Positions 1 through 13,600 of a DNA stretch of 64,000 nucleotides are shown here, in pieces. The notes under the pieces are model-generated. The model saw nothing but the letters and a program-made list of their open reading frames with translations, was not told the DNA's origin and ran no database searches. Made by a program: the position numbers and the translations under genes. Position 1 is the first letter of the stretch. The number at the start of each line of letters is the position of its first letter. The stretch lies in NCBI GenBank assembly GCA_963978905.1, contig OZ022256.1, positions 19,221,743 to 19,285,742 of the forward strand, read 5' to 3'. Origin of the DNA: Trichostrongylus colubriformis (taxonomy: Eukaryota; Nematoda; Chromadorea; Rhabditida; Trichostrongylidae).

Positions 1-240
1 GGAAACTGAGAGGCCACAATAAGTCTTAAGCACTAATCCTGAAAAATTTGTGTCTCACCTTGTTTCCTAATTGTGCGGGGCGGCTTTTTTGAAAGAATAT
101 TAAATATTAGTTCGGGTTCGGACCCAATTAGTCAGTTTTATCACATCTCAACTTTACACTTTGGAACCTCAGCCTGAGCCCGTGTATCCCTTCAGGAACA
201 TTATATTGAAACTGGTGATTTGCTGATCCCGTCAACAATA

Positions 241-772
241 AAATTCGACCCGTTGACAGAAAAGTTATTAAATTTCAAGGAATTTGTGTTCGAATCCGTC
301 GAAATCCTTTAGTTTTCTGTAGCCCTCTGTGGGAAGCTTTTTGGATCCCTCCTTCAGTGTTATACCGTCCACAATGTGTAGTGTGCATTTGATGTCTATC
401 CAAGCACAATTGAAACTATTATTTTGTGGCATATGTGAATGAGGTTGATCATATGTATTGAAATGTTTTTTTACGTTATACATTAACATTCTCGAATCAG
501 GACCAGTCACGTGACCAACAAGGCCCTTCCCCGGCGACGACCCAGTTCGAGTGTCTGGTCCCACCTTGTTTTCAATCGATTTCATATACAAGATCTATAA
601 TAATCTTGTTCATTCCTAGTAGTGCTGGTACATCTGGACCGTAGAAATATTTCGGTACCGCTGAGATTACTAATGATTGTATCAGGAAATTGTAATGCCT
701 TTTGTATTTTGATCGATTCGCATACCAATTAAGCCTCAACTTCATCACTACATTACCAACATTTCGAATCAT
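241..772 (-). CDS. Two adjacent open frames of unknown origin
   Basis: Frames of 66 codons (572-772) and 107 codons (268-591) follow each other in different phases with a small overlap. The second includes NCAWIDIKCTLHIVDGITL and ends KLKDFDGFEHKFLEI. I recognise no family. They could be one ancient frameshifted gene, for instance part of a retroelement, or chance. Confidence 0.2.
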
Positions 773-1809
773 CTCTTTTCATTTTGCTAGTTGAGATATG
801 CCTGAATTTTGAACATACTATATTTCTCATTAATTCTGTGTCCATTTATGATTATTAGATGACAAAATGAAGTTCGCGCAGAGATGCCGTGTTGCTCATC
901 CGTCTACATAAAGATTCATATGGAGAGTTTTCAAGAAACTGGAGGGCACGACATCTGCCTACGTTGCATATTTTGAACTTTACAATTTTTATGGCATTTT
1001 TCACTTTTTTCTTCTCCTAATCCATTTCTTATTCTAAAACTTACCCTCATTATCGGAGATTTTTTTTTATCGATTTCATTGATTTCAATCATAGGGTATA
1101 TTTAACGTTTGGACAAAGACAAGGGATTCAAAATGTGAAGTGTCTCACTGAAAGGAGAACAGAATGCATACTTGATGATGGCTCATCGTGATTACGACTT
1201 TCACGAGCCTACAAAAAACTTTCCCTGATAGATTGGTATTCTTTTATATGCCATCACGAGGTTAGATGTGGAACCTTTTATTGGTCTGACGTTTCGACCT
1301 TCTGAGGCTGACGATGGCTTGAGCTCCCTATTAGCTCGAGCTAAGTGTTCGAACAAGCGCCTTCTCCTATCTAGCGTTTCAGGCGTCGTTTCGAATCGCT
1401 CACTGACAACCCGGTAATGAAACAACAAACTCACCCAAGATTCCACCAGTGGAGCAGCAGCTCACGTCTCATTCACATGTGTCAGTAAGGGCGAATGAGT
1501 CTTACTTGACTCGATGATCCTCATACGGCAGAAACTACTGCCGCCCAAGTCGCCTTTACTGTAACTCGTACTGCGATTCAAAAGACAAGAAATCATTACT
1601 AATGGAAACACTCGTTTCGGTTGTTCATTCGTGGCTTTCTTGTGAAAATCCTGGATGACTTTAATACACTCCGTGACGAAACTCCCGTCTCACACGCCAA
1701 AGTAGAGCACATTACAACAGAGTGATTTCCTGAATGTGTTACAATAAGATGAGACTCCAAAAATTTATTCCGAAAAACTCAAAAGGCTGTAAAGTCTCAA
1801 AAGTTTTCC
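773..1809. other. No gene seen
   Basis: AT-rich sequence with no convincing exon. A short minus-strand block near 1283-1316 (CAGAAGGTCGAAACGTC) resembles degenerate hammerhead-type repeats found around Penelope-like elements. Confidence 0.4.
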
Positions 1810-1862
1810 AAAATATTTTGCAATATTTCGGTGCTTAGCACCTTCGTCAGGCCTGAAATTTG
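1810..1862 (-). ncRNA. Hammerhead-ribozyme-like motif
   Basis: Read on the minus strand: CTGACGA, a GGTGC-TAA-GCACC hairpin, then GAAA. This matches the CUGANGA / stem II / GAAA core except for one extra A before stem II. It lies about 215 bp beyond the stop of a Penelope-like endonuclease on the same strand, where such elements carry hammerheads. Stems I and III are not clear, so activity is doubtful. Confidence 0.4.
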
Positions 1863-2076
1863 GCAGTTTTGTTATGTAATATACAGTGTATATTACCGAC
1901 CTACGTGGTACTGTCCCAAATACCTTTGAGACCACCTACCCTGCCGGAGACCTTGTGTAGTGAGAAATAGCCAACCCACCCGATGGCACCCTTAAGTAGT
2001 GGGAACGCCTGTATGACTGTGGTGAAATGAATGATATGAGAATGATCATGCAGTATCCAGAAATGGTATACTGTGA

Positions 2077-2602
2077 TCAAGTAATGATATGCAAAACGTC
2101 ACGTAGTTCATCCTTGCTGTTTATTTCTGGTGATAACCGCTTTATTTCAAGGGCTTCTAGTATTTTTCTTTCTACGGGACTTTCTACTGAGCGGTGTAGC
2201 ACCTTGAGCCAGTGTGGGGGGCGCTTCGTAGGTATGAACCCTTGTGCGATGCTTGGAGAAACTACTGTTTGGGTAAGAGGACGGATTTGTTAGTGCTCTA
2301 CGATGTTCGTCGACACGTTTGTAGAGAGGCCTCTTAGTTTCTCCAACATATTTTTGCCCACAGCCTCGGCACTCTATGAGATAAACCGTACCCCGAAGCT
2401 GGCATATTTTGTGGTCACTACAGTAACTACAACCTTCCCTGCCACACCTGTCCTCGTAAACCCTTGAATGCGTTAGTAGGTGCTTGAGAGTGGGTGGAGG
2501 ACGAAATACTAGCCGTATAGGGAGCAATGAATTTTTCACCACTCGTGACAACACAATACTAAGAGTGATTTCCGTTATGCTCCTCAACCTTATGCTTGCC
2601 AA
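2077..2602 (-). pseudogene. Penelope-like element, GIY-YIG endonuclease end
   Basis: The frame has a Cys-rich finger (CGREGCSYC, then C) followed by GTVYLIECRGCGQKYVGETK and RPLYKRVDEH, the linker plus GIY-YIG nuclease found at the C-terminus of Penelope-like retroelements. A single-base shift at the G run near 2217-2222 breaks the frame. In the next frame the domain goes on as SVESPVERKILEALEIKRLS to a TGA at 2077. No reverse transcriptase was found upstream, so the copy is 5'-truncated. Confidence 0.75.
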
Positions 2603-2639
2603 TTGAGATGGTTATAACTTCACGCCTTTTCCCAGATGT

Positions 2640-2830
2640 TCCTTGACGCGTAGAGCCGGTACCCTTCCCGTTCCTCCGATATGTGTATGTGCTATGACAA
2701 GCCCTACACTGAAGTCCATTAATAATGCAAGCCCTATCACAATCTTCTGGCTTCCCATAAGGACAAGTTATGCAGTTGGCGTTATGCAGTGCCTATCGTA
2801 CAGTGTGTTGCGAACAAGTTGTCGCTTAAT
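2640..2830 (-). pseudogene. Second, diverged GIY-YIG fragment
   Basis: The minus strand reads CITCPYGKPEDCDRACIING, then LQCRACHSTYIGGTGR and RVKEHL. This has the same order of cysteines and YIG.T.R...R..EH as the neighbouring endonuclease but differs in sequence. After a shift it continues REVITISIGKHKVEEHNGNH. It lies head to tail with the other GIY-YIG copy. Confidence 0.55.
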
Positions 2831-2974
2831 GTTGTCATAGGGGTATTCACTGAGGCAAAATCATTTTGTAACTGTGCAGTGATAATTCGACCTGCAGAAC
2901 ATGAATATAACACTCGTTTGGCGCGAAATTGCTTGGCGCCGGCGCCTATGGCGCTAAGCGTTTTCGCGCCGAAA

Positions 2975-3222
2975 GTGGGACTGTTTGTGGAGAGTGGGAC
3001 TGCTTACGTAATTTTCTGTTCCTGCAATGCGTCTCCGACCACGGCGCATGACGGGGTGAATACTTGCTCGCAAGCCTCGCCCATACAGCCGAGACTTCGT
3101 GGTGCTGCATCTTATTGTTAACTGGATTCACCTTTTTTGCGTGAAACATTGCTGCGGCCCTTATTAGGCTGATACAACATTAATGTATGGGTAACAGAAA
3201 AACTCATTTTCCAGTGGACGAT
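2975..3222. repeat. Fold-back family A, single arm
   Basis: Shares the right arm of the fold-back elements at 26115-26527 and 31866-32276: GCGTGAAAC, CGGCCCTTATTAGGC, ATGGGTAACAGAAAAACTCA, ending GTGGACG. The left arm is missing or replaced. Confidence 0.65.
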
Positions 3223-4507
3223 TGTTTAGAGTGAGGCAATAAAGATCAACAAATAAGTTAAACATGAAAAGAAAGAATAGGCGAAAGAGTCAGAAAAAAA
3301 GGCGTTCATGATGAAGAAAAATCCAATGAATCCACACTCGATGTCTTGGCAAGGCGTCGTGTGTACAATTCCGCAAACTGAACCATTTGCGTAAGCCAAA
3401 AGTGCCTCCCCCGGTGTCTTGAGGATCTCGGGGCGGGCTCTACCCACAAACTGAACATCGACCCTTGCATTCGCTCAAAGCCAGTGGTGAGGGTAATTCG
3501 TCCGGTGGACGGGTTGATCAGGGTGGCCGACACGACAATGCACCACGTAATTTCGACCGATCCAGCAGTGATACCATGCGATGACAACTCTGCTATCCCA
3601 GTTATGTATTACTCAATCATTGTTTAGAACAATTTTCGAAGTCCACCCGAGGTACAGGCCTCGATGAAAAAAGGCTGCATCTGTTAAAAACTAAGTCCTC
3701 TCCCCTCTTCCCTTTAAGTAATAGTATTTTTCACAAAAAAGCGCACGATATGCCTTCAGTATAAACAGAGTGTTTCTGAAAAGTTAGTAAGGCTGATTTC
3801 AGCAACCCCAAATCGTCGTTTATCCAGAACGATTCTAATCAGGGCCCAGTGCGTGAATTGAATATTAGTGGTTAATCATCTTTATTCCATCACACAAACT
3901 ACATGCTTGCGCCTAACATAAATAAAGATCGTCACATAGGAATGCAGTCGTAGTTGCCTCACGATAATCAATATTATTACCAGAGTTGTTACAAAGTCAA
4001 GTTATCACAACACCACGAGGCCCCTTTTCTCTCTGATAGAAAATCTAATGCACCTCAGAGGAAGAACTGAATTCACACATAGCGAAGTAAAAAACAGTGG
4101 GAACTGATCACAAGGCAATCCTGATATTAGTGTCACCGAAAAGAGCCACGTGTTATGAAAAAATTGTAAAAAAATATAGATTTTCAGAATATCTCAGCAA
4201 GTACATAGTGAAGATGATAAGTTGAAGACAGGACACTTTTGTAAAGGCAACTCTTTAAAATGATAAGCTATCATGAAAAGCGACAATACACTGTACAGGA
4301 ATTCTTTGATAATTGGTCAGTTGAAGTCTAAGTGAATGACCTCGATCAGACCGGACAATTTGCGTGCCTCTGCCGTTCGACTGGGTTTCACTGCGCTCCT
4401 GCATGTTCGAGTTGGGCACGGTGGGTTCGACATCATAGGGAGAGTATACTTGAATATAATTGATTCAAGGCATTTGATGAAAGTAATAAGGTGATGCGAT
4501 TGAAGTA
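3223..4507. other. No gene seen (downstream of choline kinase)
   Basis: Open frames here (3226-3587 minus, for example) show no motif or convincing splice signals. The interval probably includes the 3' UTR and termination region of the choline kinase, but no close AATAAA was found. Confidence 0.4.
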
Positions 4508-4609
4508 TCAATGAGTGTCTATATACTGTTGAAGTGCTTTCTTTTGATGAAAATACTGAGCTAACCGATCGCGAGCGTATGAACCGTAATCAAATGAAAT
4601 CACCGAATC
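4508..4609 (-). CDS. Choline kinase exon 10 (C-terminus and stop)
   Basis: Acceptor TTAATTTCAG. It encodes 33 residues and a TGA. DSVISFDYGSYARDRLAQYF followed by HQKKAL matches the family ending (FDY..YA..RL..Y...K). Confidence 0.9.
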   Translation of the reverse strand, partial: DSVISFDYGSYARDRLAQYFHQKKALQQYIDTH

Positions 4610-7600
4610 CTGAAATTAAGGACTTCCTGAGCACAATCAAAATAATAGTAATGATAATAGCAATAGTAATGATGACAAATAATTCCTTCCAAACTATGTG
4701 AAGTTTCCAAAGAACAGTGAAAGACGTGAACAGTGTTTTAATACTTCAGTCACCACGGAGTGTCGCGATGGGTAATGCCGTTGTGGTTGGGTCCTGAAAC
4801 GACTACGCGGCTATATAGGCACCCCTAGCGCTACCGTGTAATCGCTCAAGGACCGTACAACAACCGAGCGCCGAAATCACATGCATCGCGTTGTAAGTTG
4901 CATGTTGTGATGAGAACTCCTGATACGTACATTAGCGCTCGAAAGTCTTTGGCCAAATGCTTCTTTTGCCATAACTTTTCTGCTGACCAAAGTGGGTAAA
5001 ATTTTAGTGAGTTGTGCGCAAACCTACTTTGAACATTTGCTACTACTTGCGTGCCGTCAGAACCTTTTCATAGATCTTTACAGGCGTTTATAGCAAAATC
5101 ATCGGAAAACACGGGAGAGCTTGGTCAGGAAAAATGGGTTTCTTCTAAAGTACAAAACCAAAGACCGTGAGAAACACTAATATTTGGTAGGAAAACCACG
5201 AATTTCGATGACAGCGGCATCTCGAGACAAGGTGGAGCCCATGAGCTTCTCAATGATTGTATGAGGCAAGGCGTTCTACTATCCTACTGCTTGGTCGCAT
5301 TTTTCCTCTCTGTTCCTATTAATTTACAGTGAAAAGCGTTTCTCGAGCTATTACCGCATGTGTTCTATCGTAATGAAGTGCAGGGATTTCTTGGCTACTT
5401 GAGAAGTGTGTCTTCTTGGTGCTGGATGGCTTCCTACACTTTTGTTGACGTATGTTCGAACTGATATCTTGCGATAGAATTCATTCAGCAGGTACAGTTT
5501 TTCTCTCGCATAGTAGTACGATACTCACCATCATGGCACCGCTACAGATCCTCCACCAAGCTTGACTGTGGGTTCTGTGTACTTCGGAGTGAATTTTCCG
5601 TCAAAAACGTCACGCATACCAGATCCCATCATTTTGAACAAATTGACTTTGCTCTTATCGGTGAAAAGGACTTTTTCCAATTCACTGAACTCCAAGTGAG
5701 GTGGCGCCGCGCAGTGACAACTGTGGCTCTTCTATTTCTGGGTGTCAAAAACGTTTTCTGGAGCAACATATCTCATATACATTACCGTCAGGTACAAAAT
5801 ACTACAATTTCGCTCGGATTGGTCCAGTAGAAAAAAGTTACAGCTCAAAAACCATGTGATCGAAGACTTTTGAGCGCTACTGTACATTAAACACCACGTT
5901 GCCGACAATTTTCAGCCTTACCTCAGCGTTCAGCAAAGCCCAACAGACCCAATACATGTTGGCAACGGCCATGAAAAGCGTTGATTCGGTGATTAGACAA
6001 TCCAGATCGAGATCTCTATCACCGGTCACAAGATCGGATGGGAAGTGTGGATTTTCATCAGAGTCGCGCATCTGAAGTGTAGATGAATTTTTACTAACTA
6101 CAGGCATGAGCAGGAAAGTGGCTATTGGTACGATCAGTCTTTTTGTACCTTATTCAACCACATACCTCTTAATTTCGCATCTAATTAATGGTGCTTCGCG
6201 CTTCTAGTGCGAAGTCATTAATTATGTGCGAGAACTCAGAAGTCATCATGTTGCTCTCATACAACCACTAAGGTCCATTTACTTAACCAAACTGATTATT
6301 TACATCGCGATTTCTGTAGGCATATTTATTATACTAAGGCGAAAATTGAGCCCAGAAGATAAATGTCAGTACATATCAATCTATAGAACTCATATAGCTA
6401 TATTATTTACATATCTAAATATGGGTCTGCACTACTCTTCAGTCTAGCGCGAGTTAGCCCATTCCCAGTTTACGAGTAAAGTCGTAAGGGGAGTCTTCTG
6501 ATGTTCTTGCGTACATATAGTAGTTTTAGATGTGTTTGTAGATGTACATAAATTCAATCCACAACCTTGAACGCTCCAAGTAATTCTGGAGTTTTGCTTA
6601 AGATCTTCCATGGAACCACTGCTCAAACAGTATGAGGCTTAATTCTCGCACCTAATTAATGGTGGTATACATGAATTGGCACAAACAATGATTCATCACT
6701 GAAGAAAGGTGATCATGACACATGTGCACTTTCATTGACGCTGCCTCTTACTAACATCACATGTTTTTACTTGGCTAGTTGAAAGATATTCAAGAGCATG
6801 AGCTTATCTGTGTTTTGCTCGTATGAATATGGTTCCAATCTTTTGTGACTGCATCACTATCTCTAAGAATTTTGGTGGATCTTTCGTCTGTTGTACTCTC
6901 ATTGTATCATAGGCTTATTTTACGACAATTTACAACTATTCAAAAAAGCAGATTACAACCCTACATGCTGATATTAACCATTATCTTACGAAGACACTGT
7001 TCGAGCTCATTCCTATTGTTTCTATTTCCTACTTTCCATGATTACAGCGCTCTTAATGTGGGTCTGCGAGGGCAGGAAGACTTGCTTCGCACCCTCTGCG
7101 CTACCCTGTCACCGTAATCAAGTACCAGCGACCCACTGAGATCGCCGTCATGCCGGATTACTAAGGAGAGCCGCCCGTTCGGCTAAGCTCCTTCTTTTTT
7201 TCTGAAAACCATGGTGAATGCCCCGCCACCGATTTATCCTCGGCGCTGGCATGCTTATAGAAGAGTTAAAGTGAACTCCGTTTCACGACATAATCTTCAC
7301 CTCAGCGTCCTTACTAAGAGTCTACCGCCTCAAACTCTCAGTAGGTTGTCTACCGGCTGACACTATATTCACCAGCACAGTCTAATCTTGTACTCTTTCA
7401 CCCGACATGGATCTACTGGACTTACTGAACCACTTACTGAACCACGCAAATCTGTCACCATCATCAGTATTCCACCTTTTTCGTGGGATATCCAATAACA
7501 GCATTTTTTCATTAATAGCTCTATTTATGTAGTTTGCTCAGATTGCCTTTCTACTCAGTGATGGTAGTAGTTCCTTGGGTAACTATCAATGCTGCACCTT

Positions 7601-10600
7601 TTTGTGCCCCGCCACAGTGGGCATCACGGCGCTACAAGTGCTCGAGCCAAGTCCGATCATACCCATTTTGCTCAGTTGACCAATTGTAGCAGAGTGGCTT
7701 TGAGAAGGTTTAGCCTGTGACATCGCACCGTGGCGTAGCAGAAAAGAGGCAGCCCGCACACATACCCAGGGAACTACTGCTCTAAAAAGCTACAACCTAT
7801 CTGGTTATCAAGGAGTGGGCCTTTAATTCAGAGCAAAAAATGTCGACCGCACTAATAGCAGTCGGGTGTGTATGCATTGGTACGAATGACCTCATTCGCA
7901 CTCCATGTGCGCACTCGCGCCTCATGTGCGAACGCATAATTACTTCCTCGCGCTCCATGTGCGAGAAAGCAATTGACTAGCAGAGGTTAGCTATAGACCG
8001 CTCAACTTCATTAAGTGAGTGTAATGTCAACAGAGGAAGGGATTGAGACTTTTGGAGACTGGAAGTGGTTCAGTAGCTGTGCAAAATGTAATAGTGGGCG
8101 TTGACGTGATGACGACTTTGCGAAGAAGTCCAGACGATCTTTTATGTCCATGTAGGGTGAAGCAGTAGGAATAAAAAGAAGAAAAAAGTAAAAAGTTATT
8201 GGAAAATCTAATGTTTTAATTAGTCTGGGGTTTGTTTCGCCTCTTTTTCTCGTACAAATCTATTCATGTCACAGGGCAAAGGCCACAGGCTGTCATAGGG
8301 CTATAAGTCGTTGTCGTTTTGTTCTTTCCTTCCTGAGCTTCTTGTTCTTTTCTCGTTTTTCTTGTTGAGATTTCTTGCTAAGCTTCTTGATTTTCGTGTT
8401 GGAATGAAATGTGTTGTTCTTTAAGCGTTCTTTGAAACACTTCGTGTATCAGAAAACGCTCAAAAAACAATTACATACAGGGGGTGCCAAAAAAAAAAGT
8501 AATTTTGCCCACGGCTCACATCTGCCAATTTTACAAAACGTAGGGAAACGAAAGAGATAAAAGTATTGGGGCAAAACATTCCCGAAATGTTCCTCTAAAA
8601 GCAGGAACAAGCTGAGACTCACTACTTTCATTTTCATAAAAATATGGAGGTTTCATTCGGCGCAGTCGGGCTTCGGAGTACCTACATTTAAAAATTCGCT
8701 AAAAATAGTGGAGCCAAGCTCCGTGGTAGGTCTTTTGTGGGAAGCTTCCTGAGGGTTGGCCCTTCGGTTCTTGGAAGTCATAGAGCCCCTGCTGCTTGGA
8801 CAAGGCTGCTATGATCCAAAGTATCATTTTCATGCCTCAAATCCGCCTCCGGAGGGGTTTCAGTGGTAGGGGAACGTTTTGGCTCTTGGAAACGAAGGGC
8901 GCTGGGAACCCGGGAAAAACGCAATGTTAAAGAACACATCCGGTATGAATCCCCTTAGGTACCCAGATTGAACGGACTTCAGCAAGGTTGTGAAAGAGGG
9001 CGAAGAAATTTCGGATTTTGCCCAGTTGAGGTGATACATCTTGTTCAGTCTTTCCTTGCTCCCGTTCCTGCTCGTGCAGGAGGCTGCCACGGAGTATAGT
9101 GATAGAGTTAGGTCTGCTCTTGATTCTGGGGATGAGAATACCTCAATAGAATTTACTGTAGTTTGGCTAAATGAGGTCGAAAGTGGAGGAGACAAAATTA
9201 CTTTTTTTTTTGGCACCCCCTGTACATATTCTTTCCCACGATAATATAACTACATTCCAACGAGATTCCCGAATAATGAGAATACATCACGTTTTAGTAA
9301 CGAATTAATTCGAATCCTGATAATCAGCATCGAATGAAGGAACAGACAGCTCTCCATACTGGCATTCTAGACAAGTATTGGATTGGTTCATAAACCAGGT
9401 TTTTTGTTTACGAGTAATTTACTGGTAGAATAAAAAATTGTTTGTCCTAATCACCACGTATTATTTATATGAAAATGAATCAGTTGACGAGGGTACATAC
9501 GTTCACCCAATCAATAGCAGTGTAAGGAAGCGTCGATGATGTACCAACTTAAAGACACCAGTAGGGGGTAATTTTGGCTTACTGTAGAACAGACGTAGTG
9601 TGGACGTGTTTGAGCGGCCGCCATTGCACAAACTCGCCAATTTGACGCCTTGGCATGGTGCCAAAAGAAGATTGTTCTATTATAGATTTGTTTTTTCCTT
9701 TTAGTTTTTACTTTGTTCTTTCTTACATTGTTTTTAGATGTACTTACGGGTCAAATAAAGTCTTGGGGGGAGGGGGGAGACGCAAAATTTTCACCCACGT
9801 CAAAGCTTCTTTCCCTTCCTAGGGTTAGGCTGAAGCAGATGAGACCTATGCTTTGACAGATGCTTTTTAATGTGGGAGGAGAGGATATCAATTTTAGCCT
9901 AAGCCTAGTAAGGGAAAGGAGCTTCGACGTCGTTGCAAAGTTGCGTCTCCCCCCGACGTTATTTGACCCTTCTGAAATTTTCAGGTATAGAAATGCACAA
10001 TTAAGAAGATCCATAAGTAAACAAGTAAAATATGTCACTAGAAAACAGTAAGAAGGAAATAATTTAAAAATAAGGTTACATCAGGCCGAAGACAAGCTTT
10101 AAAATGAACGAAGCGTGGCTCGGCCACGGAAGCTTGCAGTTCGGACGGAAGCGCGCCCTGGGGGCAAATAGCGCCCTGTGGCGCGTTTTTCAACGCCGGT
10201 TTCGTTACACATTGTATCTGCCGAACCCATATGTTTGTTTTCAGATGCCATTGTTTTTGTGAACGTTATTTCGCCCTTGCCCCCCTCCCGGTGCCTTTAA
10301 AGAAACAAATCCAACGCTCCAACTACCCGAGAACCTTTTTGAAGCTTTCAGTTACTTTAAGCATACACAAATTCGACTATTTCAAAATGACTAGAGAGGT
10401 TGTTTATTACCTCTTTTAAATATTCAGTCAAAACCATTGCAAAAAAATTTGCACTCACCTTATAAACTTCTTTCAAGTATGCCTCACAGAAACTCTTTCT
10501 CTCGTAAACGACATCGAACATATCATCGTACACTTTGTAGTAAGGCGGTTTGTCACAATTGTAATCGTAGGCATACTCACAGAAATGGTTGCCGAGGTCG

Positions 10601-13600
10601 AATCCTCTGCAATGGCAACGAGGTTTAATTGAATGCACGCATGACTGCTTGGCGCAATGGTAGCGCGTTCGACTCCAGATCGAAAGGTTGGGCGTTCGAT
10701 CCGCTCAGTGGTCAGAATTCTTTCACGCGTGCAATATTGCAGATTCTAGTGGAATAGATCAACTAAATGCGGTTCCTGCTGATTTGAGCCCAAAATATAC
10801 CAAAATTCGTGTACACAGATGCGGCAAAAGTATTGACCGCCTGACAAAGCGTGGCCATTCTACGGCGAAATGTAGTCTCAGCACGTGTTTCAATGGTATA
10901 GTTAATTAACAAGCATCTGCCTATGTCGCAGGTAATTGTCGCACAAATCGTTCCACGCTCTCGCAAGAGTAGCCTGAAAGCAGCCAGTGAATTGTGAGGA
11001 GTAATGCAGACATTGTTCTACAAGATGCTCGATAAGGAACTATCGAATAGCCTAATATCCAAGAAATTGAAGAAGCGCCGTTGCAAGACGATGAGGCGCA
11101 GTACGGAAATTGCTCAAATCCTACAATATTTAAATCAAAACCGACCAGCACAATGGAAACAACGGTATCGTCAAGAGGCACCTCAGCTCAAACCCAACTT
11201 GGATGACTTCCACTGGAAAACAGCCTCGATCCACAAGGCATTGCGACAACAGTATTTTCAACACACCCCCGCTACTTCACCACCTCGCCCCAATGACCAC
11301 AGAGCCTTAGCACGCTCAATATTTCTATTGCACTATTCTCTAGGACAAAGCCCGCACTCCCTCTCCCATTTTCTCTGTTGTCTGAAGTCGTTTTGACGAA
11401 AGTTCTGGAAGATTTGCACAACGCTCACTTGCGTTCGACGACTTACGCTCTTCCTCGCAGTCGTCGCTAGTGTGTGTAAGCCAGAGGTGACCTTATCGGC
11501 TTTAGGGCTACATAAAGACATATTCATTGATCGTTTATGCTTTGAACGAAATTCAGGTAGATACCTCCTTTCTAGATGAAATGGTAAGACCTTGTCGAGT
11601 GTTCAATACTTTTGCCGCACCCTGCGTGTATATATATGTAAATGTAAATGTTTGTGTTCATGTTGGTACATGCGTAAACCATAAGCACTGTGAGTGGGTA
11701 TACCCACTATGTTCTAATGATCAAACTTTGAGAGCTGGCGGAAATGCGAGAAAGTACAGATTGCTTTCGATATGTCGAAGAGCAGTTTTTGTTTTGGGAC
11801 TGGAAAACAATTCAGAGGGGTGCGAAAAAAGAGTAATTTTTTCTCCTCCTTTTTCAATCTACTTTAATCGAACTTCGGCGATACCTCTGACGAGGTATTG
11901 CCATCCCCCAATCTCAAAAGAGAACTCACTCTATCACTGAACTCCGTAGCAGCTTTCACTACGAAGGGGAGCCTATTCCGAGAGAACTTAATGTGTCACA
12001 TCAACACGGCAAAATCCGAAATTTCATCACTCTCATTCACAACCTTGCTAAGGTCGATTCACTCTGGGTACTGAGGGGATTCATATTGGGTGGTGCCCTT
12101 GAGTATTCCGTTCTTTTTCCAGGCCCCCAACATCCTTCGTTTACAAGAACCAAAACATGCCAGTACTACCGAAACCGCTCCGTAGGCGGATTTGAGGCAT
12201 GAAAAACGACACTTTGGATCATAGCAGCCTCGTCCAAGGATCAAGAGCTCTGTGACTTGCATGAACCGAAGGGCCAATCCTTAGGAAGCTTCTCGCAAGA
12301 CATACCACGGAACCTGGCTCCACTGTTGTAAGCGGACTTTGATGCCGTAGTTGCTCTGAAGCCCAACTGCCCAGACTGAAGGCTCCATATTTTGATGAAG
12401 GTGGAAGTAGTGTCTCTCAGCTTGCTCATGTTAATAAGGGAACATTTCGGAAATATTTTGCCCCATCATTTTGATCTCTTTCGTTTCCCTATGTTTTGTA
12501 TACTTGGCGGATGTGAGCCGTACGCAAAATTACTCTTTTTTTTGACCCCCTCCCTTCTACATTCGATGAGTATTGGAACGAAATGGCTCGAAAAATGGCT
12601 GGATTGCTGAATACTTCGCCTTGTGATTAAGCAATTGATGTGAATGTTTAGATGGCGATTTCCAAGATATGTCACGTAACCAATTTCTCTTATGAATGTA
12701 ACGAATGTGTAGCTGCATGATCCAAGCAGCAGCTGAATCCAATTTTGAAATTTCGCCCGCAGCGAGCACAAAAATACAACTCCACCGGCACGTATGACCG
12801 CTGCTGATGTAATTCTTTCCCTTTTTCTCCGAAAATAACCATTAATACCAAGCTGGAAAAAAATTATAAGCCTACCTATAATTGTAGCTGCAATACTCAA
12901 AATCGATCAAAACCAATGGATCCGTTTCATGCATGTCATCATTTTCAGATTTTATATCACCGTCATCGTTGATTTTATACTCATCGAACAGGAGAATGTT
13001 CCCTTCCTGGAATGAATAAAATTCGAAGACCCAACATGGAAGATCCTTTAGTAGAATAGACCAGTGGGGTGACTATTAATCCTTCCATGGATGAACCTAC
13101 TGTTGTATGTGACTTCAGCCTGAATACTCCATGCTCACCTGTAAGTCGTTATGAGAGAAAACCACAGGACTTTTGCTTTTCACTAGAAACTCCTCGATAA
13201 ATTGTAGTTCTTGCTCGAGTTCATCACAAGTGATTGATGAAGGATACTAAAATGTGACGAGAAATTACAGTAAAACAGGAATCATAGAGCAGTCGCAAAA
13301 GTTGCGCGCGTACTAGCTATTGGCTCTAGGAGAAAGCTCCTCGAGAAGTTTGAACCAGTTTTTATGATCAGCAAGCGACATCGATTTCTGTCACTATAAG
13401 TGACTACTGTAAACCTACCGCAATGGTTGCTGTCGCTCCAGCTACACGCCTATGTAACGTGCCTATCGCCTTTGATGCCGTTGACAACTACCTGACCCAA
13501 TGAGCGAAACACAATATCCTCCTTGGACATTCCGCGGAATCTTTTTATTAGACAACGAATTGAGCTTACTTTGTAGCCGCTTTGGGTTTCTACCTCAAAG

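Noticed and set aside
1201..1446. Minus frame containing ASEGRNVRPIKGST
   Set aside because: The peptide is a translation of the degenerate hammerhead-like repeat near 1283-1316, not a protein domain.
11004..11396. A 130-codon plus frame in choline kinase intron 7
   Set aside because: Gln/Leu-rich without motif, antisense to the host gene, no splice or conservation support visible.
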